Source: Serpula lacrymans var. lacrymans S7.9 (Eukaryota > Basidiomycota > Agaricomycetes > Boletales > Serpulaceae). Taken from it: a stretch of 64,000 bases of DNA. Below the pieces are notes generated by a model, which searched no databases, was not told the origin of the DNA, and saw nothing but the letters and a program-made list of their open reading frames with translations. A program made the position numbers and the translations under genes. Where the stretch lies: positions 2,414,684 to 2,478,683 of the forward strand of contig NW_006763294.1 of assembly GCF_000218685.1 (NCBI RefSeq), in the 5' to 3' direction. Of this stretch, positions 23,973-36,029 are shown piece by piece; the first letter of the stretch is position 1; the number at the start of each line of letters is the position of its first letter.

Positions 23973-24255
23973 ACTGGCATGAGGACGGCCGCTGTGGGAG
24001 CTTTGGGGACAAATCCACTGACGAATCGCACTAGACTTGCACAGGCCACGAGGCGATACAATTATATAAAGTTCACGTGCGCAATCATGTTATCAGATAA
24101 GATTTCCCGCCCCAATTCATTTTCATCGTAAAGTTCACTGTACTACGTTACGAAACGCTAAAAACCAAAAGAAACCCATGCAGGTGAACGACTGATACAG
24201 AAATACCCCTGACCAAACTAGACTCCTTCGAGAACAATGACAATAACACAAATGT

Positions 24256-25947
24256 TTAGTTGATCTCTGGCCACGCAAATTCACCAGCTTGTTGATTCGT
24301 GGACAGAGACTCCGACTGGAGAGTCGACCAAGAGGCCTCATCCGTCCACACCTGTAAAAACCAAGTTTACTCCCAATGCATAATCGGCTTCAGACGAACT
24401 TACCTCATAGTTGGCGCTACCACCACCTGGTAACAAGACCTCCCAGTACATCCACGGCACGCCAGTCTGATAAATGATAGTGATATCAGCAACAGGCGAT
24501 AAAAGACCAATCAAACACAAATGCTAACGTACCGAACTGAGGAACGAAGTCACGCTCTGGATATCACTCTGCTTAGTACTGCCCTCAGCACCAAACTCCT
24601 CGTAAATAATACGCTGGCCAGACGCAAGGGCCTGGGTCTTGGCAGGGTTGAGGTAGGAAGCGATGTAGCTAGTGTCGAGATCGTAGTCGTGGATGGCCAG
24701 GATTTGCAGGTCAGAGCAGCTGTGGCATGAAAGAAAATATACGTGAGTGTCCCTTACACGTTGTGAGTGCGAAAACTATGACGGACATATAGAACTGGGA
24801 TTGGAGAGAGAGTGAAATGTCGGTTCCTCCTCCGGTGGAAATTTGAATACCATAGCTGCCGAGCACATTACGGATAGTGGTTGCACGATCACACCTAGGC
24901 GGAAAACAATTGTCAGAGGCATTACCAGTACCTGAAAAGATAACCACGTACCACCAGGTAGGAGCAACGACATTCATGTGGCCCATGGCTAAGATGGATA
25001 TTCATAAATCAATAATACGAGCCGAGGACATCGAAGTATCATACCTTCGTTCTCCACTTCAAACGCGAAGATGGCGTCTGTTGTATTTGTTTGTGTCAGT
25101 TACTTGGGTTCAGCATGACGAAAACTTACCAGATAGCTGAGACCACGGCACACCGAAATTGGGAGACTGATAGTTAAGAATATGCTCGAGACGATTGTCA
25201 TACTACGCAACTTTTTTGCTGAATACAATGCAAATCAGAAGAGACACAGTGAGTACTCACATCCGCGATGGCGTCAGAATTCGTGTAGAAAATGGACGAG
25301 TCTGGAACCCCAGTTACACAGTTCGTGGCAGGTAGGTTGTACTTGGCGACATAAGCATCAGTCGTCCAGCAGCCCAAAGCATACCTGTCAACCCTAATTA
25401 AACATTCCGCCATCACACTTATAAGTCAGTCCACGCACCGATCGTGCATGGCAATAACGAGCTTAATATCGCGAGAATGAGCCTCCGAAGCTAAAGTATC
25501 AATCATCCCCAGGATAGTATCGTCATACTGGCCAACTGCGAGGATTCGTCAGTAGGATGAAAGAGAGCGTAAATAAGTGAGAAATGCCAACCTGCGACTG
25601 TTTCCAGATCGTTAACTGCAGTAGCGCTGGATCCTTTTGCTCCTGCTGCGACCTGCGTGATGAAAATGCGCAAGACTATGCTCGCGTGATCAGTTAGTAT
25701 TTTCATCCATCGGCATACGAGCTCTTACGCTTCATGTTCGCGCTTTGCATCGCGTCAAGCACAGCACTCCGGTCAGAAGCCTAGTATGATTCCATCAGCT
25801 GCTCCAAAAAGATGGAATTGGGGGACCACGCACGGAGAGGGTATATAAAAAGTACGAGCTTGCACCCGCAAAATCATTCGCAGCCACCCCCGCGATCCAG
25901 GAGAACGCTGCGAGAGCGCAGAATGTGATTAACCTCAAGTTGAACAT
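24256..25947 (-). CDS. Secreted GH5-type glycoside hydrolase (beta-mannanase-like)
   Basis: Signal peptide MFNLRLITFCALAAFSWIAGVAA, then about 370 residues in roughly nine exons. Visible (beta/alpha)8 landmarks: NMKRLRIFITQVA near strand 2, IKLVIAMHDR near strand 3, IFAFEVENEA (acid/base Glu of the NE pair at strand 4), the NVVAPTWWCDRA segment, LAIHDYDL, and RIIYEEFGA (candidate nucleophile Glu at strand 7). It ends PWMYWEVLLPGG...EFAWPEIN. This pattern fits GH5 relatives with endo-beta-1,4-mannanase activity in fungi; the exact substrate is inferred. The divergent neighbour is the MIC12-like gene, which is unrelated. Confidence 0.75.
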
Positions 25948-26716
25948 AACGAACGCGTAACTTGTTCAGATCGTCTCACCTGGGCTTATATACGTGGATC
26001 ATGGTGGATGTAAGGTCGGGCAGTGCCAAGAGGGTGTGATTCCCCCGCGATTTAAATCGGTCAACCATCAATATGAGAATATTTCGGATGAGCATATGTT
26101 TGATGGAAGCTGCAAAGAACACACAAATAAGCACAGGAGGGAATTGGAAAGATCCGCATCCAAGTCTGCACCTGCAGCTCTAGCATTCCGATACTTTCCT
26201 ATACTTCTCAGCGCTCAGCAGACCCGTCACCGAAGAAGAGTCGCTAACAATCCGGGGCAGCATTTCAAAACATACCGTGTTATGGTCACCTTAGCGCCCA
26301 TCTGGTACCGAGCCTTGTGCTAGATGGAATCATATAACCAGGAAGCGCGCAAATCTATCTGTTTGGAGACAGAAGATGTCAGGAACTTTTAGGGTGTTGC
26401 ATATGCTTTTTGCAGACAGTCGGTCCAGTGCTAGGAAACCACTAACTCCAGTCATGAGAACAGCAGTGATGAACATCGACATTCCATGAATATCATGCAT
26501 AGTAAATAGTAACATTGTAAACTCGAAATACGGCATCGCTAGAGCAAGCGGTAGCACTGAGTTGTAGTATAACCCAGTTTTGATTCACACGGACATTTCA
26601 GGCGTGCATGAGCGCTGCACCAACTTCATTCCGCACCACCGCGCGACTCGACTCTCCAGGCTCAGCGCTCCCCCCCCTACAGTAACATCCTAGCGGGCAT
26701 ATACAAAAGGCAGAAA
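25948..26716. other. Intergenic, divergent promoter region
   Basis: About 770 bp between GH5 (-) and the MIC12-like gene (+). Carries the GH5 TATA box; no further gene seen. Confidence 0.5.
25986..25992 (-). promoter_or_regulatory. TATA box of the GH5 gene
   Basis: Read on the minus strand as TATATAA, about 40 nt upstream of the GH5 ATG. Motif and position only. Confidence 0.45.
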
Positions 26717-27233
26717 ATGTCTTTCCTCGTCGGATCAGTTGCTGGTGCGCTCGTAACCGGTGGTGTATGGTCCCAGCTTGTCTGAGGAAAAAAGGGCCGG
26801 ATGTTGATGCTGACTTCTGCCAGGTTTACTATGGTTTCTCTAACCTGATTCAAACGAGGTCTGTCGTCGTCCCTTAGTATGCATCGCATAATAGCAGCTG
26901 ATGATGAGAATGTTCGCCGGGCTACAGGACTGAGGAGCATCGCGTCGAGTTCGTATCACGTCTTTTTGTCCGTGTTATTGAGTGCTGAACCATGATCTAT
27001 CCACCAGCATGCACTCCCTTTCCGACCGACTTACCAACGCCTCTACCCTCATTCCATCTCCACCACCAGCGTCGACCCGCATCACACACAGACCGTTCGC
27101 TTCGCTCCTCCAATCTCGATGGAATGACGAAATGGCAGGTTTATTCAGGAGCATAGGCACATGGGAGGAGCGTGCTGAGGATTGGGGCAGGAATATTCTC
27201 TATGGAAATAATTCACGAGCCCGTAATTCGTAG
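26717..27233 (+). CDS. MICOS subunit MIC12 (AIM5)-like protein
   Basis: Three exons (26717-26764, 26824-26858, 27008-27233) sum to 309 nt, a 102-residue protein. The N-terminus MSFLVGSVAGALVTGGVYYG is a Gly-rich membrane helix. The middle reads MHSLSDRLTNAS and a Pro-rich linker (PSPPPAS). The end, LLQSRWNDEMAGLFRSI then WEERAEDWGRNILYG, resembles the C-terminal WN-containing helices of yeast Aim5/Mic12. That family is a small inner-membrane subunit of the MICOS complex holding crista junctions. The second intron is long (149 nt) and could hide another small exon. It runs convergently into BRO1; MIC10 lies just beyond BRO1. Confidence 0.6.
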
Positions 27234-27435
27234 TCTTACATCCAAAGCACGTAGAATCTTCACATACTATCTGTCGCGGTCCCTCGTTCACCCAATAGAG
27301 ATAAACTCCTGATTTGGAAACTTGAAGCGTACGACGTACTGGTACACATATTCCAAACAACAAAATCTAACATGATTACATACAACATCCCATAACAAAA
27401 CAACAAGTACTCCATCCATTTTCATCTTAAAAATC

Positions 27436-30400
27436 TCATTGACCATATCCCTGGTAGTACTGGGGGCTATAGCCCCGCTGTGAAGGAACGGGGGGTACAC
27501 CTTTATACTGCCTTGGCTGCTCCCCCGGATTCTGAGGCGGCGGGGAATTATATTGATATGATATCGGAGGCGGCGGTGGAGGAAAGGCTGGGCTAGGCGT
27601 ATACGACTGTTGGCGATAGTGTTGCTGCTGCTGCGGTGGCTGCGAGGGCGGAGGAGGGAATGAAGGCTGTCGTTGCGGATATTGAGGTGCCGGCTGCGAC
27701 GGTGGCGTATTACTGGAGTGACTCTGGTTCAAAGGCGAAGAATATTGCGATGAGCCGAGCATCCCAAGGCTCGCATAAGGGTCCATAGTCGGAGTATAAG
27801 ACGGTCGTGGAGGCTGTGAGGGTGGGGGAGGCATATAGGAAGGTCTCTGCGGTTGAGCCTGTTGAGGCGGGCTACTGTAAGAGATTGGCGGTGGCTTGGG
27901 AGGAGGGGAAATCATATCCCTGTTTCCTTGAATGTTTAACGATGCGAATGATGAATTGAAAGAAGAATCTGAACGCGGTGGCGGTGGGGGGAGAGGAGGC
28001 TTTTCCGCCTTGGGTGGAGGAGCAGAAAGTCGCCTCTGCGATTCCGCCTGTCCAGCCATCCTGTCGCGCTCAGAAGCGCGCTCGGAGATAAAAGACTTGG
28101 CATTTCGTTTGAGGGTCCCGCTGAGTTCCACCAACTGGTTGTAGAACTGCAGGCCTTTCCTATATTCAAGAATAAGATCAATCAGCGGGTACTTTGATGA
28201 ATAGAAGTAGGAAAAACTCACGCTAGGCCGTCTCTGACCTCCATGTACACATCTCTAGCACGAGAAAATCTGCGCACCGTGTCCTTCTTTCTTTTCTCTC
28301 TTTCATCCCACTTTTTAGCACCAGGACCTCGCCCGGCAAGATCGCGCAGACTCTTCCAGAGGGATTGTATTTCCTGTAGCACCACTTGTTGATGATGCAC
28401 AGTAGCAGTTAGCCTTTGTTGGTATGGCCGGAATTTCTCAAGCTCGGCTGCAAACAAAGTTGGCTCTACGCCCGTATTACGGCGGTTGAGCAGTAATAAG
28501 TGAGACACATCGTCAGATTGGATCTGTTGGTGCATAATGTCAATTCGTAAAGGTTTGATTGAAGTGCATAGCAAAAAAATAATTGACCTTGTCCTTCAAA
28601 TCTTTCAAGACTTCACTCCTCTCGTAGGCAATCTTCTTCAAACGGCCTAGACGATCCTCGATTTCAGCGGTGTACTGACCTATCTTGGCGCGTTCGCGCT
28701 CGTCGCTGATTTCACCGCTGACATCCAAATCAAGCAGACTTTCCGCCGGTGGTGCCCCATGTTGCGCGCTAGACCTGAAGACATCCTCGACATCTGGAGA
28801 CAAAAGGAGGCCGATATCCATCTTCACGGAGTCCCATAATGACACGACTTGCTGGTCTGAGGCAGAGGCTGCTTCCATCGCTCCGTAATGTGACTTGAGA
28901 TCCTGACGCAGGGTTTTTGTGAGACCCGCGGATGGCTCTTGGGTCCATAGATGATCATACTTCACCCTCATGGCTTCGCATTCCCTTGATTCCATCTCCA
29001 GATCTTTCGAGACACCGTCCAACTCGCCTCCCACATTATCCTTGAGCTTCGCGAGCTCGCTCATCAATGTCTCCACTCCCTCCCGCTCTTCCATCACCCC
29101 AATATCATCTCGCCACCGCCTCACATCCACAGGTATCTCTTCCTCACCACCAACCTCGCCTTCCGCCATTGACTTAAATCGCGAGAGTCCCTCCTGAACC
29201 CCCATCGCCTCCAAAGCACTGCGAACTTCCACTTCAGCACTCTCCGCATTCTCTACTTCGCTCCGTACAAGCTTGGCTTTCTCCTCAGAGTACACACTTG
29301 CGCTCTCGTGGACGCTGAGAGGGATAAGCTTCAAGAAAATATCCTGCCCGATTACCTTTTGGACATCAGGCGTCGCGTACACCTCCTGAATGGAAATGGG
29401 AGTAGCAACTGCGGCCTTGTCAATTGCCGGGAGCGCATCAGCCGAAGGGAGAACTGCGTTGTAGATGAGATCGTTCTCGCGTTGGGCTTCATTCTTGCGT
29501 TCAGAGCACAGAGCAAGATGGCTCTTTGTCCGTTCAAGCATCGAGGAGCCAGCATCAGCGGGAAGCGTCGTAGACACGTGCGAAAACATCGTGGAAAAAG
29601 AGTTAGCAGTGCGATTGGCTTCCTTGGCTTGGGTTTCAGCGAGAGTGAGTCGAACCAGGGCATCACCGTGGTTTCCCGCCTTGTCGTCTGCTAATGCGCG
29701 ATAATACTGGGAGAGTGATGCGAAGTATTTGGCTTTGATCTGGGGCGTCGACGTTAGCAGATGCCAAAAACATAACTCAGTAAACGCACCTGGATGAGAG
29801 TAACCCAATTCCTATCAAAGATACCTTTCCCCATAAAGTCTTTGACCTCTTCGCTCAACGAGTTATACATATACGCAGTCTGCGATGCTACTTTGGATAT
29901 AAGCGCACTGACTTTTTTCTCGTCTATGCATTTTTCGAGGAAAACTTCAGTAGCCTGAGCCAAGATGAATCCGACGAGGAATTTGACCACTTCGCGACTG
30001 AGGTCCGTGGAGGGTGCATGGAGAAAATTCTCGTTGATATAAGTTAGCATTCCCGCGCATGTACGGAAGTAGTAGAATGCGCGTTTGAGACCCTCTGGGT
30101 CAGATCTGCTTTGAGAAGCGGCGATGGCAGAGTGCGTAGCAGCGACCTGAAAGAGAATGGACGCCTTCTCATATGCGATGGAGGTCTGGGTGATGAGTTT
30201 GTTCGTGAAAGCGTCGTGCCAAGGAAAGTTGACACGAATTTCTGAGAACCTGAGTTCAAGAAGTTCCAACTGGCCAAAGTACTTGTACAACAGATCACGA
30301 GCTGCAAGGATATGATCAGCACGGTTCCTTGCATATCCATATCACTGCAATCCATACCTGTCATGTCGCTGCCAGCACCCTTGACTGCATCCTGGCGACA

Positions 30401-30544
30401 GCGCTGAAGAGACTGACATTCTTGGGCATAATTATCTGGACTTTCTCCGTACGACTTGGCTATGAGATTGCGAACTGGAGTTGTCCAGTCGACCTCCTCC
30501 GTTGTCTTCTTCGGAATGGATATCATGGGCGATTGTTGCGCCAT
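27436..30544 (-). CDS. BRO1: BRO1 domain protein, vacuolar sorting (Bro1/Vps31-like)
   Basis: About 960 residues in six or so exons. N-terminal BRO1 domain: [79 protein letters not shown] and [16 protein letters not shown]. The block [20 protein letters not shown] matches yeast Bro1 and leads into the V domain coiled coils. The C-terminus (27439 to about 28060) is extremely Pro/Gln/Tyr rich with many PPPP runs. Bro1 is an ESCRT-III accessory factor that binds Snf7 on endosomes and recruits the Doa4 deubiquitinase for multivesicular body sorting. Choice of Bro1 over the related Rim20/PalA rests on the SVYSEEKA block and the Pro-rich tail. Confidence 0.87.
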
Positions 30545-30765
30545 GGTGAATGCTGTATATCCAATGTATTATCTGTGGACGCTGCAGCGAATGTCGTTGG
30601 AAGCCTTAGCAAGCGTATAAAGGACTGGGAGCCCTTTAGCCTGGGTTCAGGCAAAGCTGCGCATGCCGCTCACTGGCATTGGCCCGGCACTGTTCCTGAC
30701 AGCCACATCACACTACAGCCCGCTGTTTGCTTTTGTTTGCCATCCGGAATCTTACACCAAACGCC

Positions 30766-31243
30766 ATGTCGTCGCAGAAACCAACGTCGAGCGAGAATAT
30801 TGTCAGCCAAAAAGTAGGTCAATCCTTGTGTTTATATCGGACTGGGCTGATAAAAATTCAGTATGACCGCTGCTGTAGGTATTTTATCGTTGCTCGTGTT
30901 GTGCGGAAGTACTGAAGCTCGAATGGAGTGGCGGATTTACTGGTCAAGGCGTATGTCCGATTGTTCACTTTCAGTGGTGCTTTTGCTGAATGGTCTTGTA
31001 ACCACAGCGGTGTAGGTTTTAGTGCTGGAGTTGTTGCATCCGTCATTCTGTTCAGGCGTTCGTACTTGTTTTCATGCACTATGTCGGCACGCTCAACTGC
31101 ACTCACTTTTAGGACGTACATGGCCAATAGCGCTGTCTACCGGATTCGGGATAGGAGCTGCCTACGCCGACTGCGATCGTTCTTTTAACCCGGCGAGAGT
31201 ACCTGGGACACGCATAATTACACAAACGGAGGAAAGCAAATAA
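30766..31243 (+). CDS. MIC10: MICOS core subunit MIC10
   Basis: Five short exons give an 87-residue protein. After MSSQKPTSSENIVSQK comes YDRCLADLLVKAGVGFSAGV, then VASVILFRRRTWPIALSTGF and GIGAAYADCDRSFN. The two membrane helices each carry a Gly motif (GVGFSAG and GFGIGAAY), separated by the positively charged RRR loop. This hairpin with paired Gly motifs is diagnostic of Mic10, which oligomerises to bend the mitochondrial inner membrane at crista junctions. Phase-correct splicing uses tiny exons (the second, about 30841-30870, encodes YDRC). A short polar tail (RIITQTEESK) follows. The 5' end lies 220 bp from the BRO1 start in divergent orientation, so they may share a promoter. Confidence 0.88.
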
Positions 31244-32022
31244 TATGTCATTCCTGTAGACAGCTGCCCTTCACCCGACAAGGTTGTATGTGGCTATCCT
31301 CACGCGCCCCCCAAGTACCACAAATCCTATAGACACCCACACCTCTTTTTTATTCGGTCATAGAGTTTCTGATCCAGTCGTTGAATCGTGTTGTAGCTCT
31401 GAATTGTGTGACAGGACTGAAGCCTCGTTTTTAGTAGGTGCAGGGATATCTCTGGGTACTTTCCGTTGAGGCTCATCCAACACGAGACGCTTGTACAAAA
31501 CGACTGAGTAATACATACAATGTCAGAAAGCTAATAAGATGCAAGACTGTTCTGCTAACATGATGTTGCTGCCATGATGGGAGCAGTGATGATGATTGTG
31601 CGAAGTCTTCGCGCTTGAGGCGGAAGCCTTGCCATTATTCAATGTACTCCTTTGTGAATCCTCGTCCAAAAACCCTGTGATGGACTTCAATTCCACGCCA
31701 ACGATGCAACGGTCGAGATTGCAGTGTAAATGACTCAGAGAACGTCACTGTCGGATTGGAGGAAGTGCAAGTCGCCATTTGTTAGCTCGATTGATCGGGA
31801 TTCAAAAATGTCCGCGAAACACCATCCATTGATATGTATAAACGCAAACCTTTCTTTTACCAGAAAATTAAATTTTGAACTTGAATTACACAAATCATAC
31901 CTATGCTTCGTACAGTACACTATATGCACTAGAGATTCAGAAAATGTTACAAGAAAACAAGCAATGATATTAACATGACACGAGCTGTAAAGGGCCCCCC
32001 ATCGTACTGCAATACAACCAGA
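31244..32022. other. Intergenic, convergent
   Basis: 3' flanks of MIC10 and SPT5. Only short open frames; no motif seen. Confidence 0.5.
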
Positions 32023-35000
32023 TCATACGTGCAACTTCACCATCTTCTCCGCAGCGCACGTTACCGTTGGACTAAGCGCATCCTGATACTTTCCTACCGT
32101 CCAAACATCGTCGTCGTCGTCCCTTACCCTCAACACAACTTCCTCGCCTCTGTACGGCCCATCAAAGATGATGGCACGCTCGTCGCGGTGCTGAGGGAAT
32201 ACTGGAGCGAGATACGATAACGGTACGGTGATGGGTCCTTCACCGAGATCTGAATCAAGAGGGCAGAACTGAGCAGTGGCGTCGTTGCCGGTGATCATAC
32301 TGCTTAGAATATAGCCCTGTTTTTGTTCTAGATTGCCGCCACGCCATCCAGATAGGCGTGTGTTACTGATCTCCATGATAACATGTTTATTACGGATGTT
32401 ATGATCTTGCAGCCAGGAATCTGAGTTTCAAGGTTAGTCGTGTGTTATAAGCTTCCACAATCTTTGTATCAACGTACTGGGATTATGGTTGTTACTGTCT
32501 TGCAACCAGGAATCTGGGATTTAAAGGTGAGTCGTATGTTATAAGCTTCCAGAACTTTTGTATTAACGTACTGGAATCATCTTCCGAAGGCAGTATTCCT
32601 GGTGCTGGGGTCGGAGCCGACATAATGTGGTCGTTGAACATGATATCGGCAGGCGTCCGAGCGGGGATGTACCCAGTAGAAGGTGTCTGTGCTGCAATAT
32701 AACCAGGAGTCGCAGCAGCAGCAGGCGTGGAATTCTATGCGGCTAGGTAAGTGTATGCATCCATTATGCAGAAAGGCAGACATACCCAAGTCGACGACGG
32801 ATCACTAACCCCCCAGCTGCTAGACTCTCCTACAGGACGTGCAGGAGATTGACCACCCCAGCTAGCAGGTTTGGGTGTTGCACCACCCCATCCAGTAGGT
32901 TTAGGCGTCGCGCCTCCCCATCCCGTCGGTCTCGGCGTTGCTCCACCCCATCCAGCAGGTCGAGGGGTCGCACCACCCCAGCCATTGGGCTTAGGCGTTG
33001 CACTTCCCCAAGCGCTTCCTCCAGCATCCCCACTAGTGTACGGATTAGGGGTTCGGGAAGAGGCATTCCACGCCGGCGTTTTACCACTGTCTTGATATGG
33101 ATTTGGTGTCCGCGAAGAAGCATTCCATGCAGGCGTCTTTCCGCCATCACCAAATGGATTGGGGGTTCTTGAAGACTGGTTCCAACCAGGCGTACGACCC
33201 TCGCCGCCTGCATAAGGGTTGGGAGTGCGGCCCCAACCAGGAGTGCGGCCGCCAGCCTGACCACCTTGTTGGTAGGGATTTGAAGTTCGATTGTTGTTGT
33301 GACCTCCGTTGTTGTTGAAGGAGCGTGGAGGGCCCATTCCGAAGTTCCCTCCTTCGAGAGGTTCCAAGCTTCCATCGTTACTAAAAAAACATCATAAATA
33401 GGCATCAGAGAGATCATAATGTAAAAACGCCTTACTTTCTTCTTCGGAGCTTTTCTTTCTCGATAGTAATCACCTTGTTGCCGGTATGAAGTTCAACGCG
33501 AGCAATAGGCCCGTTCGTGTCCTTTACTGCGCCGACATAGCCCTTATGAGCTCCTTTAACCACCGCGACAGTCACACCGATGAGTCGGTCTCGAGGACCA
33601 CGTCCCATAGTCCCTGAACCGACCATTCCTCCAGTCTGAGCACCTCCTGCGAGCGCAGGATTCATCTTTGACAAATCTGCTCCGTTGTGTTTTATAACAG
33701 TGCCTTTGGGCGCAAGAGAAGCTAGAGATCTAGCGCGAGTGACAAACACTCCTCCATTTTCTGCAATGTCGCGATTATGCAGGAATGCGAAAAACGATTG
33801 GTAAGTATGAAGAACGCGTCCTTTCCGGGCCTACAAAATCCGTAAATTCGAGGGTATACGATATTAATTGACAACCTACTTCGCCATCCACCTCCTTCAC
33901 GTTGTCATTGGTGCGTATCTCGTGACCCTCGGAATCTGTAGCTATAGCGCGATCGGAATTACGGCGCATAGAAATCTGGTGAGGCTGAACAAGTCGAACT
34001 TGGCCATTTTGGTCAAGCACCCGGAAAGAATCTCGTTCCGTTTTGAAAATCACACCAACCGTTTGCAAGCTTTGAAGAGATCAGCGAGGGCCAAGAAATA
34101 ATAGATGAGAGCATACTCTAGTTGAACCAGGTCATGTAACTCGTAATTTCCCACAATGTTAGTTCCAGAACCGACTTCAGCTGCTTCACGAAGATCTTTC
34201 GAAAAGACAGAAACCTGTTTATGAGACGAAATAAGATTCTGAGGGAGTATCGTTACAGAGCGAGATACGTACCTCCTGCATTGACATATCTGACAGGAAA
34301 GTGACCACATTGTCGGATACGGAGACTACGAGACCAGTCTCATCGGCATTTTGACCAGCCATGACTTTGACGTGGTCTCCAGGCTTAAACCGCTTTCGAA
34401 CACTCCGTGCGGGAAGATCGATCTTTTGGCCATCAATATCCACGCCCACCGCGGTTATGGTTACGACTTCCTGGTTGATTGAATCGACAACACCATGTAC
34501 TCCAGCCTGTTCACCCTCGAAGACCTCCACGTGATCTCCAGGCTGTAGCACGGAAATAGCAGCCTTCCGAGAAGCCTCTGCAATAATTGACAAATCCACA
34601 GGGTTTTCATTCTCTGCGCCGTCTTGACCTCTGGTAAACCGTGTAATCTCGTCCAAAGTGGGGTTCACGTTTTCAAGTACAAGTGCACTCAGCTTGAAGT
34701 CTTTCTCGATGAAGCCGTCTTTATAGGTATCATTTTGAAAGACGTAAACCTGATTACGCTTCGAAACTTGTTTCCGGCCATATACCTTCACCACCTCTTC
34801 ATAATTGAAGAAACGCTGAGGTGGACGCATCGTCGTAGGGCCCGTACCGATTTTTTTGCGTTTGCGGCCATCCAAACTTGCCTCATCCTTTGGATTAAGG
34901 TCAATGCGTGGAATAAACTTCAGGCCAACATCTTCGCCGTTTTCTGTAATGTCCATCACTTGTGCAAGATCCCCTTGATATTTCCCACGTTTGATGCGCA

Positions 35001-36029
35001 CCCAACTGCCTGGTGTAACAGTCAAGTCTTGTTTCTTGATTTGAAGCAGACTGGCCATCTCCTCAATTGGAACCAGTGTGATACCACGACTTGGGTAAAT
35101 GCCTACGAGCCCTTTGCAAGCCTGATTTACCTGCTGGGAACTGCGAGACTCGACGTAGATCATGCCGGGTAGTGAATCACGCTGGAAAGCGGATAGAACC
35201 TGAAGAGGCTGAGCAGTGTATTCGAGGTCAATGGCCTTTCTCATCAGACTGAAAACAATATCACGTTCACGGCCAGGCTAAGTTTTCATTAGATGTCAGC
35301 CAGGATATAGACACGGAAACCACTCACCTTAACTCTGACTTGCCAGAGGTTTGCATCGTGAACCGACGGCATCAAAAGCCGTTGGGGGACTTCATTCATA
35401 TCACCTGTGTAGCGGACAGCGGCTCGCCCGTACCGCTCGTGAAGATTCTGTGCAATTTTGGCCAAATCTTGGTCGTCTAGTTCTCGTTCTCGTCTGTCAA
35501 GGCGTGCATTCACAGCTGCTCTCCGGTTCACATCATCTTCGTCTCCTTCGATGCCAGCGTCGGCGATGAACTCGTCTACAAAGGGAAATAAGCTATCTGT
35601 CAAAAGTAGAACAGCACGCTTTTACCTCGCCCATACTCTTCCTCGTCTTCGTCCTCATCCTCGTCTTCGTCTACCTCGGCTTCTACATCAAGGAAACGGT
35701 TGACTGCAGGGCGTTTGTGGCGATGCTGGAGGAATTATCAGAATGGAATGAGATTAGCCCTGAACCGCAAAATATCTTACCTTTGCTCTTTTTCTCTCCC
35801 GTTCTCTCCCTGTGCCATCATCGTCATCGTCATCGTCTTCCTCATCGTCCTCCTCTTCCTCTTCATCATTTACATCTCCTTCTTCGTCCTCTTCATCGTC
35901 AAAATGGGCAACTGGGACAGCCTTGCGTGGTTGCTGCTCTGGTTGGTCCTCTTCGTTGTCGTCAACGTCCGGGTCGAAAGGTTCCGAGTCCACTTGTTGC
36001 ATAAAATAATCGTCTTCTACGCCAGACAT
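32023..36029 (-). CDS. SPT5: Transcription elongation factor SPT5 (DSIF subunit)
   Basis: About 1170 residues. A highly acidic N-terminus (DNEEDQPEQQ, long Glu/Asp runs) is followed by the NGN domain (WQVRVKPGRERDIVFSLMRK, GMIYVESRS, CKGLVGIYPSRG). Multiple KOW modules follow (PGSWVRIKRGKYQGDLAQVM, QPGDHVEVFEGEQAGVHGVV, FKPGDHVKVMAGQNADETG, RDRLIGVTVAVVKGAHKGYV). A long C-terminal repeat region at about 32850-33260 has two repeat types (TPAW..SRTPNPY and GWGGATPKP). A last KOW-like end (AIIFDGPYRGEEVVLRV) completes it. SPT5 with SPT4 clamps RNA polymerase II and couples elongation to capping and pausing; the CTR is the Cdk9/Bur1 target. The 3' part contains a duplicated exon (see 32391-32580). 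Other introns are ordinary. Divergent from the F-box gene. Confidence 0.95.
32391..32580. repeat. Tandem 93-bp duplication inside SPT5, creating an extra 36-nt exon
   Basis: Two copies in register (32391 to about 32483 and 32486 to about 32580) share the core cttgc(a/g)(g/a)ccaggaatctg, then ttataagcttcca, then aacgtactgg, with scattered substitutions. On the minus strand each copy carries an acceptor (cag), exon sequence beginning ATTCCTGG, and a gtacgt donor. The upstream copy makes a 36-nt in-frame exon at 32478-32513 (NSWLQDSNNHNP), and the downstream copy is the start of the terminal exon (NSWLQDHNIRN). The introns are 58 and 57 nt. Confidence 0.85.
32850..33260 (-). repeat. Coding tandem repeats of the SPT5 C-terminal region
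   Basis: Two adjacent classes of degenerate coding repeats: about three units of KTPAWNASSRTPNPY type, then about five units of GWGGATPKP type. TP dipeptides recur in nearly every unit, as expected for a kinase-targeted CTR. Confidence 0.8.

Noticed and set aside
24521..25140. Plus-strand frames over the GH5 gene
   Set aside because: Antisense shadows of GH5 exons without any motif.
32849..33172. Arg/Ser/Thr repeat-like plus-strand frames
   Set aside because: Antisense to the SPT5 CTR repeats; no independent coding evidence.
35812..36009. Poly-Ser plus-strand frame
   Set aside because: Antisense to the acidic N-terminus of SPT5, a codon-composition shadow.
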